The position numbers were made by a program, and so were the translations under genes. The notes under the pieces are model-generated. The model saw only the letters and a list, made by a program, of their open reading frames with translations, did no database searches and had not been told where the DNA came from. 64,000 bases of DNA from Sphingomonas sp. J315 (GTDB taxonomy: Bacteria; Pseudomonadota; Alphaproteobacteria; Sphingomonadales; Sphingomonadaceae), in the NCBI RefSeq assembly GCF_024666595.1, contig NZ_CP088296.1, forward strand, positions 1,674,001-1,738,000, in the 5' to 3' direction. Position 1 is the first letter of the stretch. Every line of letters starts with the position of its first letter. Shown piece after piece: positions 7,332 to 16,654 of the stretch.

Positions 7332-8457
7332 AATCTCCCGCCTGCCCCACGCCTTCCTCTCCTCGCCAGAGGAGATTATCGACGAGGCGCGCAACGGTCG
7401 CATGTTCATCCTGGTCGATGACGAGGATCGCGAGAATGAGGGCGATCTGGTCATCCCCGGCCAGATGGCGACCCCCGACGCGATCAACTTCATGGCGCGC
7501 CACGGTCGCGGCCTGATTTGCCTCGCCATCACGCAGGGCCGCGCCGACCAGCTTGGCCTGGAACCGATGTCGCGCCGCAACGGCACCAGCATGGGCACGG
7601 CCTTCACCGTCTCGATCGAGGCGAAGGAGGGCGTCACCACCGGAATCTCCGCTGCCGATCGCGCACGCACCATCGCGGTCGCGACCGACGCGACCAAGGG
7701 GTCCGCCGACATCGTCTCGCCCGGCCATGTCTTCCCGCTCGTCGCGCGCGAGGGCGGCGTGCTGGTCCGCGCCGGCCATACCGAAGCGGCGGTGGACGTC
7801 TCCCGCCTCGCCGGCCTCAGCCCCTCGGGTGTGATCTGCGAGATCATGAAAGATGACGGGACGATGGCGCGGATGGACGACCTCGTCGCCTTCGCCCAAC
7901 TCCACAATCTCAAGATCGGAACGATCCGCGACCTGATCGCCTATCGCCGTCGCTACGACCATCTGGTCGAACGGCGCGCCGAATCGGTTTTCACCAGCCG
8001 CTGGGGCGGCGACTGGCGCACCATCGCCTTCTGGAACAAGGCGACTGGCACCGAACAGCTCGCCCTGGTCAAGGGCCGCGTCAGCTCCGACAAGCCCACC
8101 CTGGTCCGCATGCACGCATTGTCGCCCTTCGCCGACGTATTCGGTGAGGCGGGGGATCGCGGCCTGATGCTCCAGCGCTCGATGGAAATCATCGGCGAGG
8201 AAGGCGCCGGGGTGGTCGTCGTGATCAACAAGCCGCGCGCCGACGCCTTCACCATGGCGGTCGAGCGCAAGGCGGGGAAACGCACCGTCGTCGATATGGA
8301 GGAGTTGCGCGATTACGGCGTCGGCGCGATGATCCTCAACGATCTGGGGGTCGAGGAAATGGTGCTGCTCACCAACACCCATCACACATTGGTCGGTCTC
8401 GACGGATACGGCCTGCGTATCGTCGGCGAACGCGCAATCGATCTGAAAGGCAGATAA
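7318..8457 (+). CDS. ribB: 3,4-dihydroxy-2-butanone 4-phosphate synthase with degenerate GTP cyclohydrolase II domain (RibBX-like)
   Basis: Residues about 1-210 are a complete RibB domain that converts ribulose 5-phosphate to the four-carbon riboflavin precursor: [34 protein letters not shown] and [22 protein letters not shown]. The C-terminal half aligns with RibA, but the zinc-binding cysteines are gone. Where RibA has the HSxCLTGD/CDC pattern this protein has [19 protein letters not shown], so GTP cyclohydrolase II activity is very unlikely. This matches the proteobacterial RibBX variants. The GTG start at 7318 is supported by GGAGG at 7307-7311 and overlaps ribE. It is 379 aa. A separate GCH II must exist outside the window. 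Confidence 0.88.
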   Translation: MAKAEISRLPHAFLSSPEEIIDEARNGRMFILVDDEDRENEGDLVIPGQMATPDAINFMARHGRGLICLAITQGRADQLGLEPMSRRNGTSMGTAFTVSIEAKEGVTTGISAADRARTIAVATDATKGSADIVSPGHVFPLVAREGGVLVRAGHTEAAVDVSRLAGLSPSGVICEIMKDDGTMARMDDLVAFAQLHNLKIGTIRDLIAYRRRYDHLVERRAESVFTSRWGGDWRTIAFWNKATGTEQLALVKGRVSSDKPTLVRMHALSPFADVFGEAGDRGLMLQRSMEIIGEEGAGVVVVINKPRADAFTMAVERKAGKRTVVDMEELRDYGVGAMILNDLGVEEMVLLTNTHHTLVGLDGYGLRIVGERAIDLKGR

Positions 8458-8873
8458 TGGCCAACATCCTGATCGTCGAAGCGCGCTTCTACGACCATCT
8501 CAACGACATGCTCCTCGCCGGTGCCCGCGCCGCGATCGAGGCGGCCGGTCATTCCCATGAGACGGTCACCGTCCCCGGCGCACTCGAAGTGCCCGGCGCA
8601 ATCGTGCTGGCCGAAGAAACCCAGCGTTACGACGCCTATGTCGCGCTCGGCGTGGTGATCCGCGGTGAGACCTATCATTTCGAGATCGTGTCGAACGAAA
8701 GCGCGCGCGGCATCATGGCGCTGACTATGGACGGCATCCCGATCGGCAACGGCATCCTGACCACCGAGGACGAGGCGCAGGCAATCCGCCGCGCCGACCC
8801 TGCGCAGCTCGACAAGGGCGGCGGTGCGGCAGAGGCCGCGATCGCGATGCTCGCGTTGAAGCAGCGGCTGTAA
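8457..8873 (+). CDS. ribH: 6,7-dimethyl-8-ribityllumazine synthase
   Basis: RibH condenses the RibD product with dihydroxybutanone phosphate to give the riboflavin precursor lumazine. The 138-residue protein has the typical short alphaproteobacterial length. Visible motifs are [40 protein letters not shown] and [15 protein letters not shown], including the conserved region after which the catalytic His lies (TYHFE). The start forms a TAATG overlap with the preceding stop, and its own stop forms another TAATG with the GNAT gene, indicating translational coupling along the operon. Confidence 0.93.
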   Translation: MANILIVEARFYDHLNDMLLAGARAAIEAAGHSHETVTVPGALEVPGAIVLAEETQRYDAYVALGVVIRGETYHFEIVSNESARGIMALTMDGIPIGNGILTTEDEAQAIRRADPAQLDKGGGAAEAAIAMLALKQRL

Positions 8874-9415
8874 TGAATTCTCCGATCCTCTTCACCGAAC
8901 GGCTGATCCTGCGCCGTCCGGCGGCGGAGGATCTCGACGGCTGGGCGGCCTTTTCCGCCGATCCGGTGGCGACCGAGCATCTCGGCGGCCCGGTCGAACG
9001 CAGCGTCGCCTGGCGGCAGCTGTGCACCATGGCGGGGGCGTGGGAGATCAACGGCTTCGCCATGTTCTCGGTCATCGAGCGCGCGACCGGAAAATGGGTC
9101 GGCCGCCTCGGTCCATGGATGCCCGAAGGCTGGCCCGGCACCGAAGTCGGCTGGGGCGTCGCGGGCGAATTTGCCGGGCGCGGCTATGCCTATGAGGGCG
9201 CGGTCGCGGCGATGGACTATGCGGTCGACGTGCTCGGCTGGAGCGAGGTGATCCACACCATTGCACCCGAAAACACCCGCTCGATCCGCCTCGCCCAGCG
9301 GCTCGGATCGACCAACCTCCGGCCGGTGAAGCTCCCCGCCCCCTATGCCGACGTCACCGTCGACGCCTGGGGGCAGAGCGCCGAGCAATGGCGTGCAGGA
9401 CGCGCCGCGCGGTGA
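8873..9415 (+). CDS. GNAT family N-acetyltransferase (RimJ/RimL type)
   Basis: The 180-aa protein starts ILFTERLILRRPAAEDLDGW, the signature of the RimJ/RimL-like Acetyltransf_3 family. It continues with KWVGRLGPWMPEGWPGTEVG, the acetyl-CoA pocket region GEFAGRGYAYEGAVAAMDYA, and the C-terminal motif HTIAPENTRSIRLAQRLGS. It transfers an acetyl group from acetyl-CoA, but the acceptor (protein N-terminus, amine or antibiotic) cannot be inferred. It overlaps ribH by one base, so it is probably expressed with riboflavin genes without an obvious pathway link. Confidence 0.85.
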   Translation: MNSPILFTERLILRRPAAEDLDGWAAFSADPVATEHLGGPVERSVAWRQLCTMAGAWEINGFAMFSVIERATGKWVGRLGPWMPEGWPGTEVGWGVAGEFAGRGYAYEGAVAAMDYAVDVLGWSEVIHTIAPENTRSIRLAQRLGSTNLRPVKLPAPYADVTVDAWGQSAEQWRAGRAAR

Positions 9416-9864
9416 CCGACGTCCCGCCCAGTCGCTACAAGGTCGTCGAGCGCGACCGGCGGCTGGTGGTGATCGACACGCTGACCGGAAAGCCGGCAAG
9501 CGCCCCCGGCCCTGTTCCGCCGGCGACGCGACATGAGCACCCGCTACCGCCACCCGCCGAACGCCCGGTCAGCGAGGATGAACCTCGCCGCATCGACGAC
9601 CGCAGCGGCGCGCAAATCCTGACCACCTCGCGCCTCTACGACCTCAAGGCACCGCGCCGGATCGTGATGGGCGACCGGTTCAACGAGAAATTCGGCGGGG
9701 TGATCGGCGGCTGGCTGGTCGGTCTGTTCATCGCCTTCTCGATCGCCTTCATCTTCTTCCCCTGGCTGATCGTCCTGCCCTTCGTGCTGGCCCTCCAGCC
9801 GAAGCTGCGCGCGGGGATCCGCACATGGATCACCGCGCGGCTGGACGAGGTGGAGCGGGGGTAG
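9412..9864 (+). CDS. Hypothetical protein with one membrane hairpin, 150 aa
   Basis: A GTG at 9412 overlaps the GNAT stop (GTGA), the same coupling style as several neighbours, and is preferred to the ATG at 9388 inside that gene. The first 80 residues are soluble, Pro-rich and charged (PSRYKVVERDRRLVVIDTLT). The C-terminal part has a hydrophobic stretch about residues 100-127 (WLVGLFIAFSIAFIFFPWL, then VLPFVLALQPKLRAG) that could cross the membrane once or form a re-entrant hairpin. I do not recognise the family. It is followed by a hairpin terminator shared with the convergent OYE gene. Confidence 0.55.
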   Translation: MTDVPPSRYKVVERDRRLVVIDTLTGKPASAPGPVPPATRHEHPLPPPAERPVSEDEPRRIDDRSGAQILTTSRLYDLKAPRRIVMGDRFNEKFGGVIGGWLVGLFIAFSIAFIFFPWLIVLPFVLALQPKLRAGIRTWITARLDEVERG

Positions 9865-9883
9865 AGGAAACGCCTCCACCCCC
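9857..9883. terminator. Bidirectional hairpin terminator between convergent genes
   Basis: The arms GGGGGTAGAGG and CCTCCACCCCC pair with one mismatch around a five-base loop and are followed by GTTT. The hairpin spans the end of the plus-strand gene (stop at 9864) and lies 7 bases from the end of the minus-strand reductase gene, so it can serve both. Confidence 0.5.
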
Positions 9884-9890
9884 GTTTGCG

Positions 9891-10979
9891 TTACGCCGCC
9901 TGAGTTTCCAGCGCGGGATAATCGACATATCCCTCCGGCCCCTGGCTGTACCAGGTCGCCATATTACCCTCATTGAGCGGCGCACCGCTGCGCAGCCTTT
10001 CGGGCAGATCGGGATTGGCAAGGAAGGTGCGGCCAAAGCTCACCGCATCCGCGACCCCGCTGTCGAGCGCGGCCTGCGCCGCCTCGCGGGTCACATAGTC
10101 GGAGTTTACCACCAACGGCCCGTCGAACACCGTGCGAATCGCCGGGCTGAGCCTCGGCACATCGGTGCGACCGAACGTCCCCTCTGGCCCCGGCTCGCGC
10201 AGTTCGAGGAACGCGATGCCCAGTTCGGACAGGCGCTTGGCCGCCGGCAGGAACAGCGCGTGCGGATCGCTGTCGTCGACGCCCTGGCTATCGCCATTGG
10301 GCGACAGCCGCACGCCGGTGCGATCCGCCCCCGCCACCGCGACCACGCGCTCGGCGACTTCGCTCAGCAACCGGATGCGGTTGTCGACCGACCCGCCATA
10401 GGCATCGGTCCGCAGATTCGCGCCATCGCGCAAGAACTGGTCGATCAGATAGCCATTGGCGGCGTGGATCTGCACCCCGTCGAACCCGGCCTTCAGCGCG
10501 TTTTTGGTCGCGCGGGCATAGTCGTCGAGGATGCCGGGAATCTCCGCGATATCGAGCGCGCGGGCGAGTTCCGAGGGCTGACGTCCTTCATAAGTGTGCA
10601 TGTGACCGGGCGTCTGGGTCGCCGAAGACGAAACCGGCTGCTCGCCCGTGACCGAGCTGTGCACCTGCCGCCCCATATGCCACAGCTGCGCGACGATCCG
10701 CCCTCCGGCGGCATGAACCGCATCGGTCACCGGCTTCCACCCTTCCGTCTGCGCATCGGTCCACAGCCCCGGCGCGAACGGCCAGCCCAGTCCCTGACGG
10801 CTGATTCCGGTCGCCTCCGAAATGATCAGCCCCGCCGACGCGCGCTGCGCATAATAATCGGCCATGATCGCGGTCGGCACTCCGTCGCGATCCGCGCGGC
10901 CGCGCGTCAGCGGGGCCATCAGGATGCGGTTCGGCGCATGGATCGCGCCCAGCGTCAGCGGATCGAACAAATCGGGCAT
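9891..10979 (-). CDS. Old Yellow Enzyme family alkene reductase (NemA-like)
   Basis: The protein (362 aa) is an FMN-dependent NAD(P)H:flavin oxidoreductase of the OYE/N-ethylmaleimide reductase type, which reduces activated C=C bonds or nitro groups. The TIM barrel begins LFDPLTLGAIHAPNRILMAP LTR. It contains ADYYAQRASAGLIISEAT, GRIVAQLWHMGRQVH, the signature GFDGVQIHAANGYLIDQFL, and the FMN-phosphate region ADAVSFGRTFLANPDLPERL. The His/Asn substrate pair is visible in QIHAANGY. The ATG at 10979 is preceded by GGAGGG ten bases upstream; an ORF extension upstream is antisense to the EamA gene and is rejected. It is divergent from that transporter gene. Confidence 0.9.
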   Translation of the reverse strand: MPDLFDPLTLGAIHAPNRILMAPLTRGRADRDGVPTAIMADYYAQRASAGLIISEATGISRQGLGWPFAPGLWTDAQTEGWKPVTDAVHAAGGRIVAQLWHMGRQVHSSVTGEQPVSSSATQTPGHMHTYEGRQPSELARALDIAEIPGILDDYARATKNALKAGFDGVQIHAANGYLIDQFLRDGANLRTDAYGGSVDNRIRLLSEVAERVVAVAGADRTGVRLSPNGDSQGVDDSDPHALFLPAAKRLSELGIAFLELREPGPEGTFGRTDVPRLSPAIRTVFDGPLVVNSDYVTREAAQAALDSGVADAVSFGRTFLANPDLPERLRSGAPLNEGNMATWYSQGPEGYVDYPALETQAA

Positions 10980-11037
10980 CGGCGAATTTCCCTCCAATTG
11001 GGTTGCATAGTGCAACAGATAGGGCGCTAAAGGCGCG

Positions 11038-11973
11038 ATGCACGAGTCCGCCCCGTCAAGAAAAGCTGCACCGCAACAAAGCGCGACTGCTTTGCCCTTC
11101 GCCGCGCTGCTGCTCGGCAATCTCGCACTGGCCTTCGGCCCGTGGTTCGTGCGCGCCGCCGATGTCGGCCCGGTCGCGGCGGGCTTCTGGCGGCTCGCGC
11201 TCGGCGTGCCCTTCCTGTTTGCGATCATCCTGGTCGCGCGCGGCAAGCCGATGGCGGGAACGCGCGGGCTGTGGGGTGTCTTGTTGCTTTCCGGCATCGC
11301 CTTCGCCGCCGATCTCGCATCCTGGCACATCGGCATCCTCCATACGACGCTCGCCAACTCGACGCTGTTCGGCAATTCAGCGACGCTGATGTACCCGATC
11401 TGGGGCTTCTTCGTCGCCCGCGCCTGGCCCACCCGGCAACAGGGGCTGGCGCTCGCGCTCGCCGCAATCGGCGCGGGGCTGCTGCTCGGGCGATCCTATG
11501 AATTATCGCCGCAGAACCTCGTCGGCGACCTCCTCTGCCTGCTCGCCGGCGCGCTCTACACCGTCTATTTCATCCTGATGGCGCGCGCCCGCGAAGCGAT
11601 GGCGCCGCTCCCCGCGCTTGCCTGGTCCAGCCTGTTCGGGACACTCCCGATACTGATCTTCGCCTGGGTGTTGGGCGAGCAGATCTGGCCGCAGAATTGG
11701 GGCATATTGGTCGGCCTCGCGCTCGCCAGCCAGGTCGTCGGGCAGGGGCTGCTGATCTACGCGCTCGGCCATCTCTCGCCCTTGGTTGTCGGCATCGCGC
11801 TGCTGACCCAACCGGTGGTCGCCGGAACGGTCGGCTGGATCGTCTATGACGAGCGGCTGGGCGTGCCCGACTTTATCGGCGCGGCGCTGGTCGCGGTCGC
11901 GTTGGTCCTTGTCCGGCGCGGCAAAAGCCCGCCAGTGGAGGTTGCGTCCGGCGCGACGGAGGCTAAAACGTGA
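11038..11973 (+). CDS. EamA/DMT family transporter
   Basis: The 311-aa inner-membrane protein has about ten hydrophobic helices arranged as two EamA repeats. The first repeat begins FAALLLGNLALAFGPWFVRA and GFWRLALGVPFLFAIIL; the second begins NLVGDLLCLLAGALYTVYFI and includes TQPVVAGTVGWIVYDERLGV with GAALVAVALVLVRRG at the end. These are classic 10-TMS drug/metabolite exporter patterns. The substrate is unknown. Its stop overlaps the GTG start of the COQ9 gene (GTGA), so the two are co-translated. Confidence 0.85.
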   Translation: MHESAPSRKAAPQQSATALPFAALLLGNLALAFGPWFVRAADVGPVAAGFWRLALGVPFLFAIILVARGKPMAGTRGLWGVLLLSGIAFAADLASWHIGILHTTLANSTLFGNSATLMYPIWGFFVARAWPTRQQGLALALAAIGAGLLLGRSYELSPQNLVGDLLCLLAGALYTVYFILMARAREAMAPLPALAWSSLFGTLPILIFAWVLGEQIWPQNWGILVGLALASQVVGQGLLIYALGHLSPLVVGIALLTQPVVAGTVGWIVYDERLGVPDFIGAALVAVALVLVRRGKSPPVEVASGATEAKT

Positions 11974-12635
11974 ACATGACTCCGATTGCCGACATGACGC
12001 TCGACGAGCTGCGCGAGGCGCTCGCACCGCATCTCGCCCCCAATGCCGCGTTCGACGGCTGGAGCGAAGCAGCGGTGATCGCTGCGGCGAACGCAATCGG
12101 CGCTGATCACGACATCGCGCGCCTCGCCATTCCCGCCAAGCCAGTCGAGATGATCGACCTGTGGTTCGCGTCGGTCGATCGCGAGATGGCTAGCCGCCTT
12201 TCGCCCGAAACCCTCGCGCCGATGAAGATCCGCGCGAAGATCACCGCATTGGTCGAAGCGCGGCTCGATATCCTCGCCCCCAACCGCGCAGCGCTGCGCC
12301 GCGCGGTCGCGATCCTCGCCATGCCCCATAACGCCGCCCGCGCCGCAAGGCTCGGCTGGCGCTCTGCGGACGCGATGTGGCGGCTCGCGGGCGACACGGC
12401 GACCGATTACAATCACTATACCAAGCGCGCGATGCTCGGCAGCATCTATGTCGCGACGATCGCGGTGTTCCTGAACGACGAGAGCGAGGGCCAGGCCGAC
12501 ACCCGCGCCTTCCTGTCCCGCCGGATCGAGAACATCATGCAATTCGAAAAGACCAAGGCGAAGCTGGCGGCGCGGTCCGACCACCGCTTCAGCATGTCGC
12601 GCTTCATCGGCCGGCTGCGCTACAACGCGCGGTGA
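11970..12635 (+). CDS. COQ9 family protein
   Basis: This 221-residue helical protein belongs to the COQ9 family, whose members bind isoprenoid lipids and assist hydroxylation in ubiquinone synthesis. Diagnostic stretches are TLDELREALAPHLAPNAAFD GW, KIRAKITALVEARLDIL, SADAMWRLAGDTATDYNHYT KRAML and SRRIENIMQFEKTK. The GTG at 11970 is selected because GGAGG lies at 11958-11962 and the codon overlaps the upstream TGA; the ATG two codons later is an alternative. No other ubiquinone gene is adjacent. Its stop overlaps the helicase start, again as GTGA. Confidence 0.85.
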   Translation: MNMTPIADMTLDELREALAPHLAPNAAFDGWSEAAVIAAANAIGADHDIARLAIPAKPVEMIDLWFASVDREMASRLSPETLAPMKIRAKITALVEARLDILAPNRAALRRAVAILAMPHNAARAARLGWRSADAMWRLAGDTATDYNHYTKRAMLGSIYVATIAVFLNDESEGQADTRAFLSRRIENIMQFEKTKAKLAARSDHRFSMSRFIGRLRYNAR

Positions 12636-15354
12636 GCGCGCTCCCCTATCCCTCCCTCCACGCCAGCCATGGCGGCATCTGGATCGCGACCGCAGAGGGC
12701 ACGCGCAGCATCGGGCGCGGCGAGGCGGTGCGGATCGCCGCCGACACCCCGGTCATCCTGCTCAATGCCCCGCTGACAGCACAGCGCCTCGGCTATCCCG
12801 ATCTGTCGGGGCTCGACCTGCTCGAACTTTTCGCATTCCTGCGCCCGGCTCGCTTCATGGTGCCGACGCCGCGCGGCCTCGCCCGCACGCTGGGTATCGC
12901 TGAACCTGTCGACGACTCCGCCGTCGCGCCGTTCCTGCGCGACGCTGCCGAAGCGATGCTGGCGATCGCCGATACCGACTGGCCCGAGCGCGAGGGCGCA
13001 TGGCATGCCGCCCAGTCGTTGGCAAAATTGCGCTGGAGCTGGGCACCGGCGGTGTCGCAGAGCCTGACTCGCCCGGAAAGGGCCGAACGCTGGCTGTTTT
13101 CCCGCCTGCCCGAATGGAGTGAGGGAGCGCCGCGCACCCCACCGCGCACCGTGAGCCTCGATCCCGAGGCCGTGCGCGATCGGCTCGCCACCCTCACTGG
13201 CTCGGGCGCAGAGGTGCGTGCAGGCCAACGCCTCTACGCCGAAGCGGCGGCGAGCGCCTTCGCCCCTCGCACGATGCGCGATTCGCCCAATCTTGTGCTT
13301 GCCGAGGCCGGGACCGGGATCGGCAAGACGCTGGGCTATCTCGCCCCCGCCTCGCTTTGGGCGCAGCAGGCCGATGGCGCGGTGTGGATCTCGACCTTTA
13401 CCAAGGCGCTGCAACGCCAGTTGGGGCATGAAGGCGAGCGGCTGTTCGCCGATCCCGAGGAGCGCAAGCGCCGCATCGTCACGCGCAAGGGTCGCGAAAA
13501 TTATCTCTGCCTGCTCAACCTTGAGGATGCGCTGCAGGGCGGGTTCGCGGGCCGCGCGGCGATCCTCGCGCAGCTCGTCGCACGCTGGGCCGCATACACC
13601 GCCGATGGCGACATGGTCGGCGGCGACCTGCCCGGCTGGCTGCCCGTGCTGTTCCGCCGCAACGGATCGACCGCACTGACCGACCGGCGCGGCGAATGCG
13701 TCTATGCCGGCTGCCCCCCACTACCGGAAGTGCTTCATCGAGCGCGCCGCTCGGGCTAGCGCCGACGCCGACATCGTCATCGCCAATCACGCGCTCGTCA
13801 TGGTCAACGCCGCGCGCGGCCGCGAAACCGCGACCCGCCCGACCCGCTACGTCTTCGACGAAGGCCACCATATTTTCGACGCCGCGGACGCGATGTTCAG
13901 CGTCGCGCTGTCGGGACAGGAAACCATCGAGCTGCGCCGCTGGGTCACCGGCCCCGAAAGCGGATCGCGCGGTCGCCGTCGCGGGCTGGCCGCGCGGCTG
14001 TCGGATGTCGCCAGCTATGACGATGCCGGCGCGCGCGCGATCAGTGAGGCGGTCGATGCCGCCCGCGCCTTGCCCTCCGACGGCTGGCTCCAACGGCTCG
14101 CCGAGGGGCAGCCCTTCGGCCCGATCGAGCATCTCCTCGCCGCCGTGCGCGGCCTCGTCTATGCCCGTGATAGCGATGGATCGGGCGAGGCCGGCTATGG
14201 CATCGAGACCGAACTGGCCGAGCCCGATGCGCCGCTGATCGACGCGATCCCGCCTGCCGCCGCCGCGCTCGAATCGCTGCTCCGCCCACTGATGGCGCTG
14301 GGGCGGCGGCTCGAGGCAGTGCTCGACGAAGCCCCCGACTGGATGGACGGCCCGGCACGCGCGCGGATCGAGGGGGCGATCGCATCATTGGGCTGGCGCG
14401 CCGAAACCGTCGCCGCCTGGCTGTCGTTGGTCGCCCGGATCGGCGGCCCGGTAACCCCCGAGTTCGTCGACTGGCTCGCCGTCGAACGGATCGAGGGGCG
14501 CGAGATCGATATCGGCATCCACCGCCGATGGCTCGACCCCCAGCAAGCCGTTCGCCGAGACGGTGCTCAGGCCCGCGCATGGGGCGCTGGTCACCTCCGC
14601 GACCCTGCGCGCTGGCGGTGACTGGGAGGTCGCGGAACAGCGTAGCGGCGCGCAGCACCTGCTCCATCCCGCCCAGCGGTTCGAGGCGGCGTCACCCTTC
14701 GACTATCCACGTCAGGCCGAAGTGCTGATCGTCACCGACATCAAGCGCGGCGACATGGGCGCCCTCGCCTCCGCCTATGCCCGGCTGATCATCGCGGCAC
14801 AGGGCGGGACGCTCGGGCTGTTCACCGCGATCCGGCGGCTGCGTGCGGTGCACACCCGCATCGCCGACCGTTTGGCGCGCGAAGGGCTGCCGCTCTACGC
14901 CCAGCATGTCGATCCGATCGACACCGGCACTCTGGTCGACATCTTCCGCGACGATCCGCGCGCGTCGCTGATCGGCACCGACGCGTTGCGCGACGGGGTC
15001 GATGTCCCCGGTCATTCGCTGCGGCTGGTGGTGATGGAGGGCGTACCCTGGCCCAAGCCGAGCGTGCTCCACGCGGCGCGGCGACTCGCGGGTGGCGGCA
15101 GCGCCTATGACGACCGCATTGTACGCGCGCGGCTGGCGCAGGCGTTCGGTCGGCTGATCCGCCGCGCCGACGATTCTGGCGCGTTCGTGCTGCTCTCCGC
15201 CGCTACCCCGTCGCGGCTGCTCGACGCCTTCCCACACGGCACACCAGTCGTCCGCTTGACGCTCGATGAGGCCGTGGAGCGCGTGCGGCGTCTTTCCTCC
15301 GTCGCATCGCTGGGGCAGAAGGCACGTGAATCCGCCGATCCGGAGGGCCGATGA
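12632..15354 (+). pseudogene. DinG/XPD-type ATP-dependent helicase, broken by two +1 homopolymer frameshifts
   Basis: Three reading frames together encode one superfamily 2 helicase of about 906 residues. Frame 1 starts at GTG 12632 and holds Walker A (LAEAGTGIGKTLGYLAP) and the first Fe-S cysteines (ENYLCLLN, GECVYAGC). Frame 2 continues HYRKCFIERAARASADADIV IANH and contains the DEAH-like box VFDEGHHIFD. Frame 3 resumes at VLRPAHGALVTSATLRAGGD and holds the RecA2 domain. Both joins are mended by removing one C, from the C6 run at 13714-13719 and from the C5 run at 14538-14542. The total length, 2723 bases, equals 907 codons plus two. The function is DNA unwinding in repair. A double sequencing error is the most likely explanation. 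Confidence 0.85.
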
Positions 15355-15890
15355 AGACGTTGACGATCTTGCGCCACGCCAAGTCGAGCTGGGACGATGC
15401 GGTCGCGCGCGATTTCGACCGGCCGCTGAATGCCCGCGGGCAACGCGCAGCAGTGACGGTCGGCCGCCATATGCGTAGCGAAGGACTGAGCTTCGACCAT
15501 GTCGTCGCCTCGCCCGCCGTGCGGATCATCGAGACCGTCGAGCAGCTCGAGACCGGCTATGGCGGCGCGCTCGCCCCCGCCTGGGACCGGCGCATCTACC
15601 TTGCCTCGGCCTCGACGCTGCTCGATGTGATCCACGAATTGCCCGCCGGGGCCGATAGCGCGCTGCTGATTGGCCATAATCCGGGGCTTGAGGATCTGGT
15701 GCTGATGCTGGTCCCCGATCGCACCGGCGATCTACTGCGCGACTCGGTCGAGGAAAAATTTCCCACCGCTGCGCTGGCGGTGATCACCTTCGACACCAGT
15801 GACTGGAGTTCGATCCGTTCCGATGCCGGGACGCTGGCCCGCTTCGTGCGCCCGCGCGATCTTGACCCCGCGCTCGGCCCGGAAAGCTGA
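15351..15890 (+). CDS. sixA: SixA-like histidine phosphatase
   Basis: The 179-aa protein belongs to the histidine phosphatase (phosphoglycerate-mutase) superfamily. The catalytic RHG-type motif is LRHAKSSWDD, with the phospho-accepting His at residue 9; the second Arg/His elements are DRPLNARGQRAA, ASPAVRIIETV and the distal LLIGHNPGLEDLVL. SixA in E. coli dephosphorylates phosphohistidine on the ArcB or PtsO class of proteins; the substrate here is not known. The ATG overlaps the helicase stop (ATGA). It ends 17 bases before the convergent merR gene. Confidence 0.88.
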   Translation: MKTLTILRHAKSSWDDAVARDFDRPLNARGQRAAVTVGRHMRSEGLSFDHVVASPAVRIIETVEQLETGYGGALAPAWDRRIYLASASTLLDVIHELPAGADSALLIGHNPGLEDLVLMLVPDRTGDLLRDSVEEKFPTAALAVITFDTSDWSSIRSDAGTLARFVRPRDLDPALGPES

Positions 15891-15907
15891 TCAGCGCCGA
15901 TCGCAGA

Positions 15908-16236
15908 TTAGCGGTCGTCGTTCAACGCGCGTTGCAGCGAGTCGCGCACCGCACGCAGCGAGTCGCTCCGCCCCCGCCGCGCGCCGCGTTCGGCATCGAG
16001 CAGCCGCTGGACTCCGCGGATCGAATATCCTTCCCGGCTGAGCAGCGAATCGATGCGGCGAACCAATGCGACGTCATCGGGCCGATAATAGCGTCGCCCC
16101 CCGCGCGCTGTAACGGGCGCAGCTGGGAAAAGCGCGTCTCCCAATATCTCAGTATATGCTGAGGGCGCCCGATTTCTTGCGCAAGCTCACCGATCGTCCG
16201 GAAGGCTTCGGGGCCCTTCTCCGGACCGGTTGCCAT
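15908..16236 (-). pseudogene. MerR family transcriptional regulator, frameshifted at a C6/G6 run
   Basis: The N-terminal frame reads FRTIGELAQEIGRPQHILRY and RYWETRFSQLRPLQRAGG, the winged HTH of a MerR regulator. The C-terminal frame resumes at GGRRYYRPDDVALVRRIDSL and continues LLSREGYSIRGVQRLL. The break falls at the C6 run 16097-16102; restoring a seventh G on the coding strand joins the two in register. The span of 329 bases is one short of 110 codons (109 aa). This regulator typically follows ihfA in sphingomonads, and here it starts 2 bases beyond the ihfA stop codon. The target is unknown. A sequencing error is likely. Confidence 0.82.
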
Positions 16237-16237
16237 G

Positions 16238-16537
16238 TCATCCCCCGTTGACGATCCGGTCGCGCAGCATCTGGCTGGCCCGGAAGGTAAGCACCCGGCG
16301 CGGTGCGATCGGAACCTCGACCCCCGTCTTGGGATTGCGACCGATCCGCTCGCCCTTATCGCGCAGCACGAAGCTACCGAAGCCCGAAATCTTGACGTTC
16401 TCGCCCTTGGCGAGCGCCTCGCACATATGGCCGAGGATCTGTTCGACGAGACGCGAGGCGTCGGCACGCGAGAGGCCCACATCGCGATGCAGCGCATCAG
16501 CGAGATCGGCCCTGGTCAGCGTCGCGGCGGTTGCCAT
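16238..16537 (-). CDS. ihfA: Integration host factor subunit alpha
   Basis: IHF-alpha (99 aa) pairs with IHF-beta to bend DNA sharply, affecting recombination, replication and transcription. The HU/IHF fold is complete: [29 protein letters not shown], the beta-arm region [20 protein letters not shown], and [20 protein letters not shown] with the conserved Arg-Asn-Pro tip. The alpha assignment rests on the N-terminal [10 protein letters not shown] and the neighbourhood (downstream of fabH, before merR). It belongs to the rpmF-plsX-fabH-ihfA-merR operon on the minus strand, with a gap of about 117 bases to fabH. Confidence 0.92.
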   Translation of the reverse strand: MATAATLTRADLADALHRDVGLSRADASRLVEQILGHMCEALAKGENVKISGFGSFVLRDKGERIGRNPKTGVEVPIAPRRVLTFRASQMLRDRIVNGG

Positions 16538-16654
16538 CGTAAACCCTCCTGCCCCGTCTTGTTACCGTAACACATTGAGGAAATGGTGCAACCATCGTTG
16601 CGCGGACGTTACGATATCGTAATTCTACGGATTTGGGCCAGTCCGTTACCCAAA

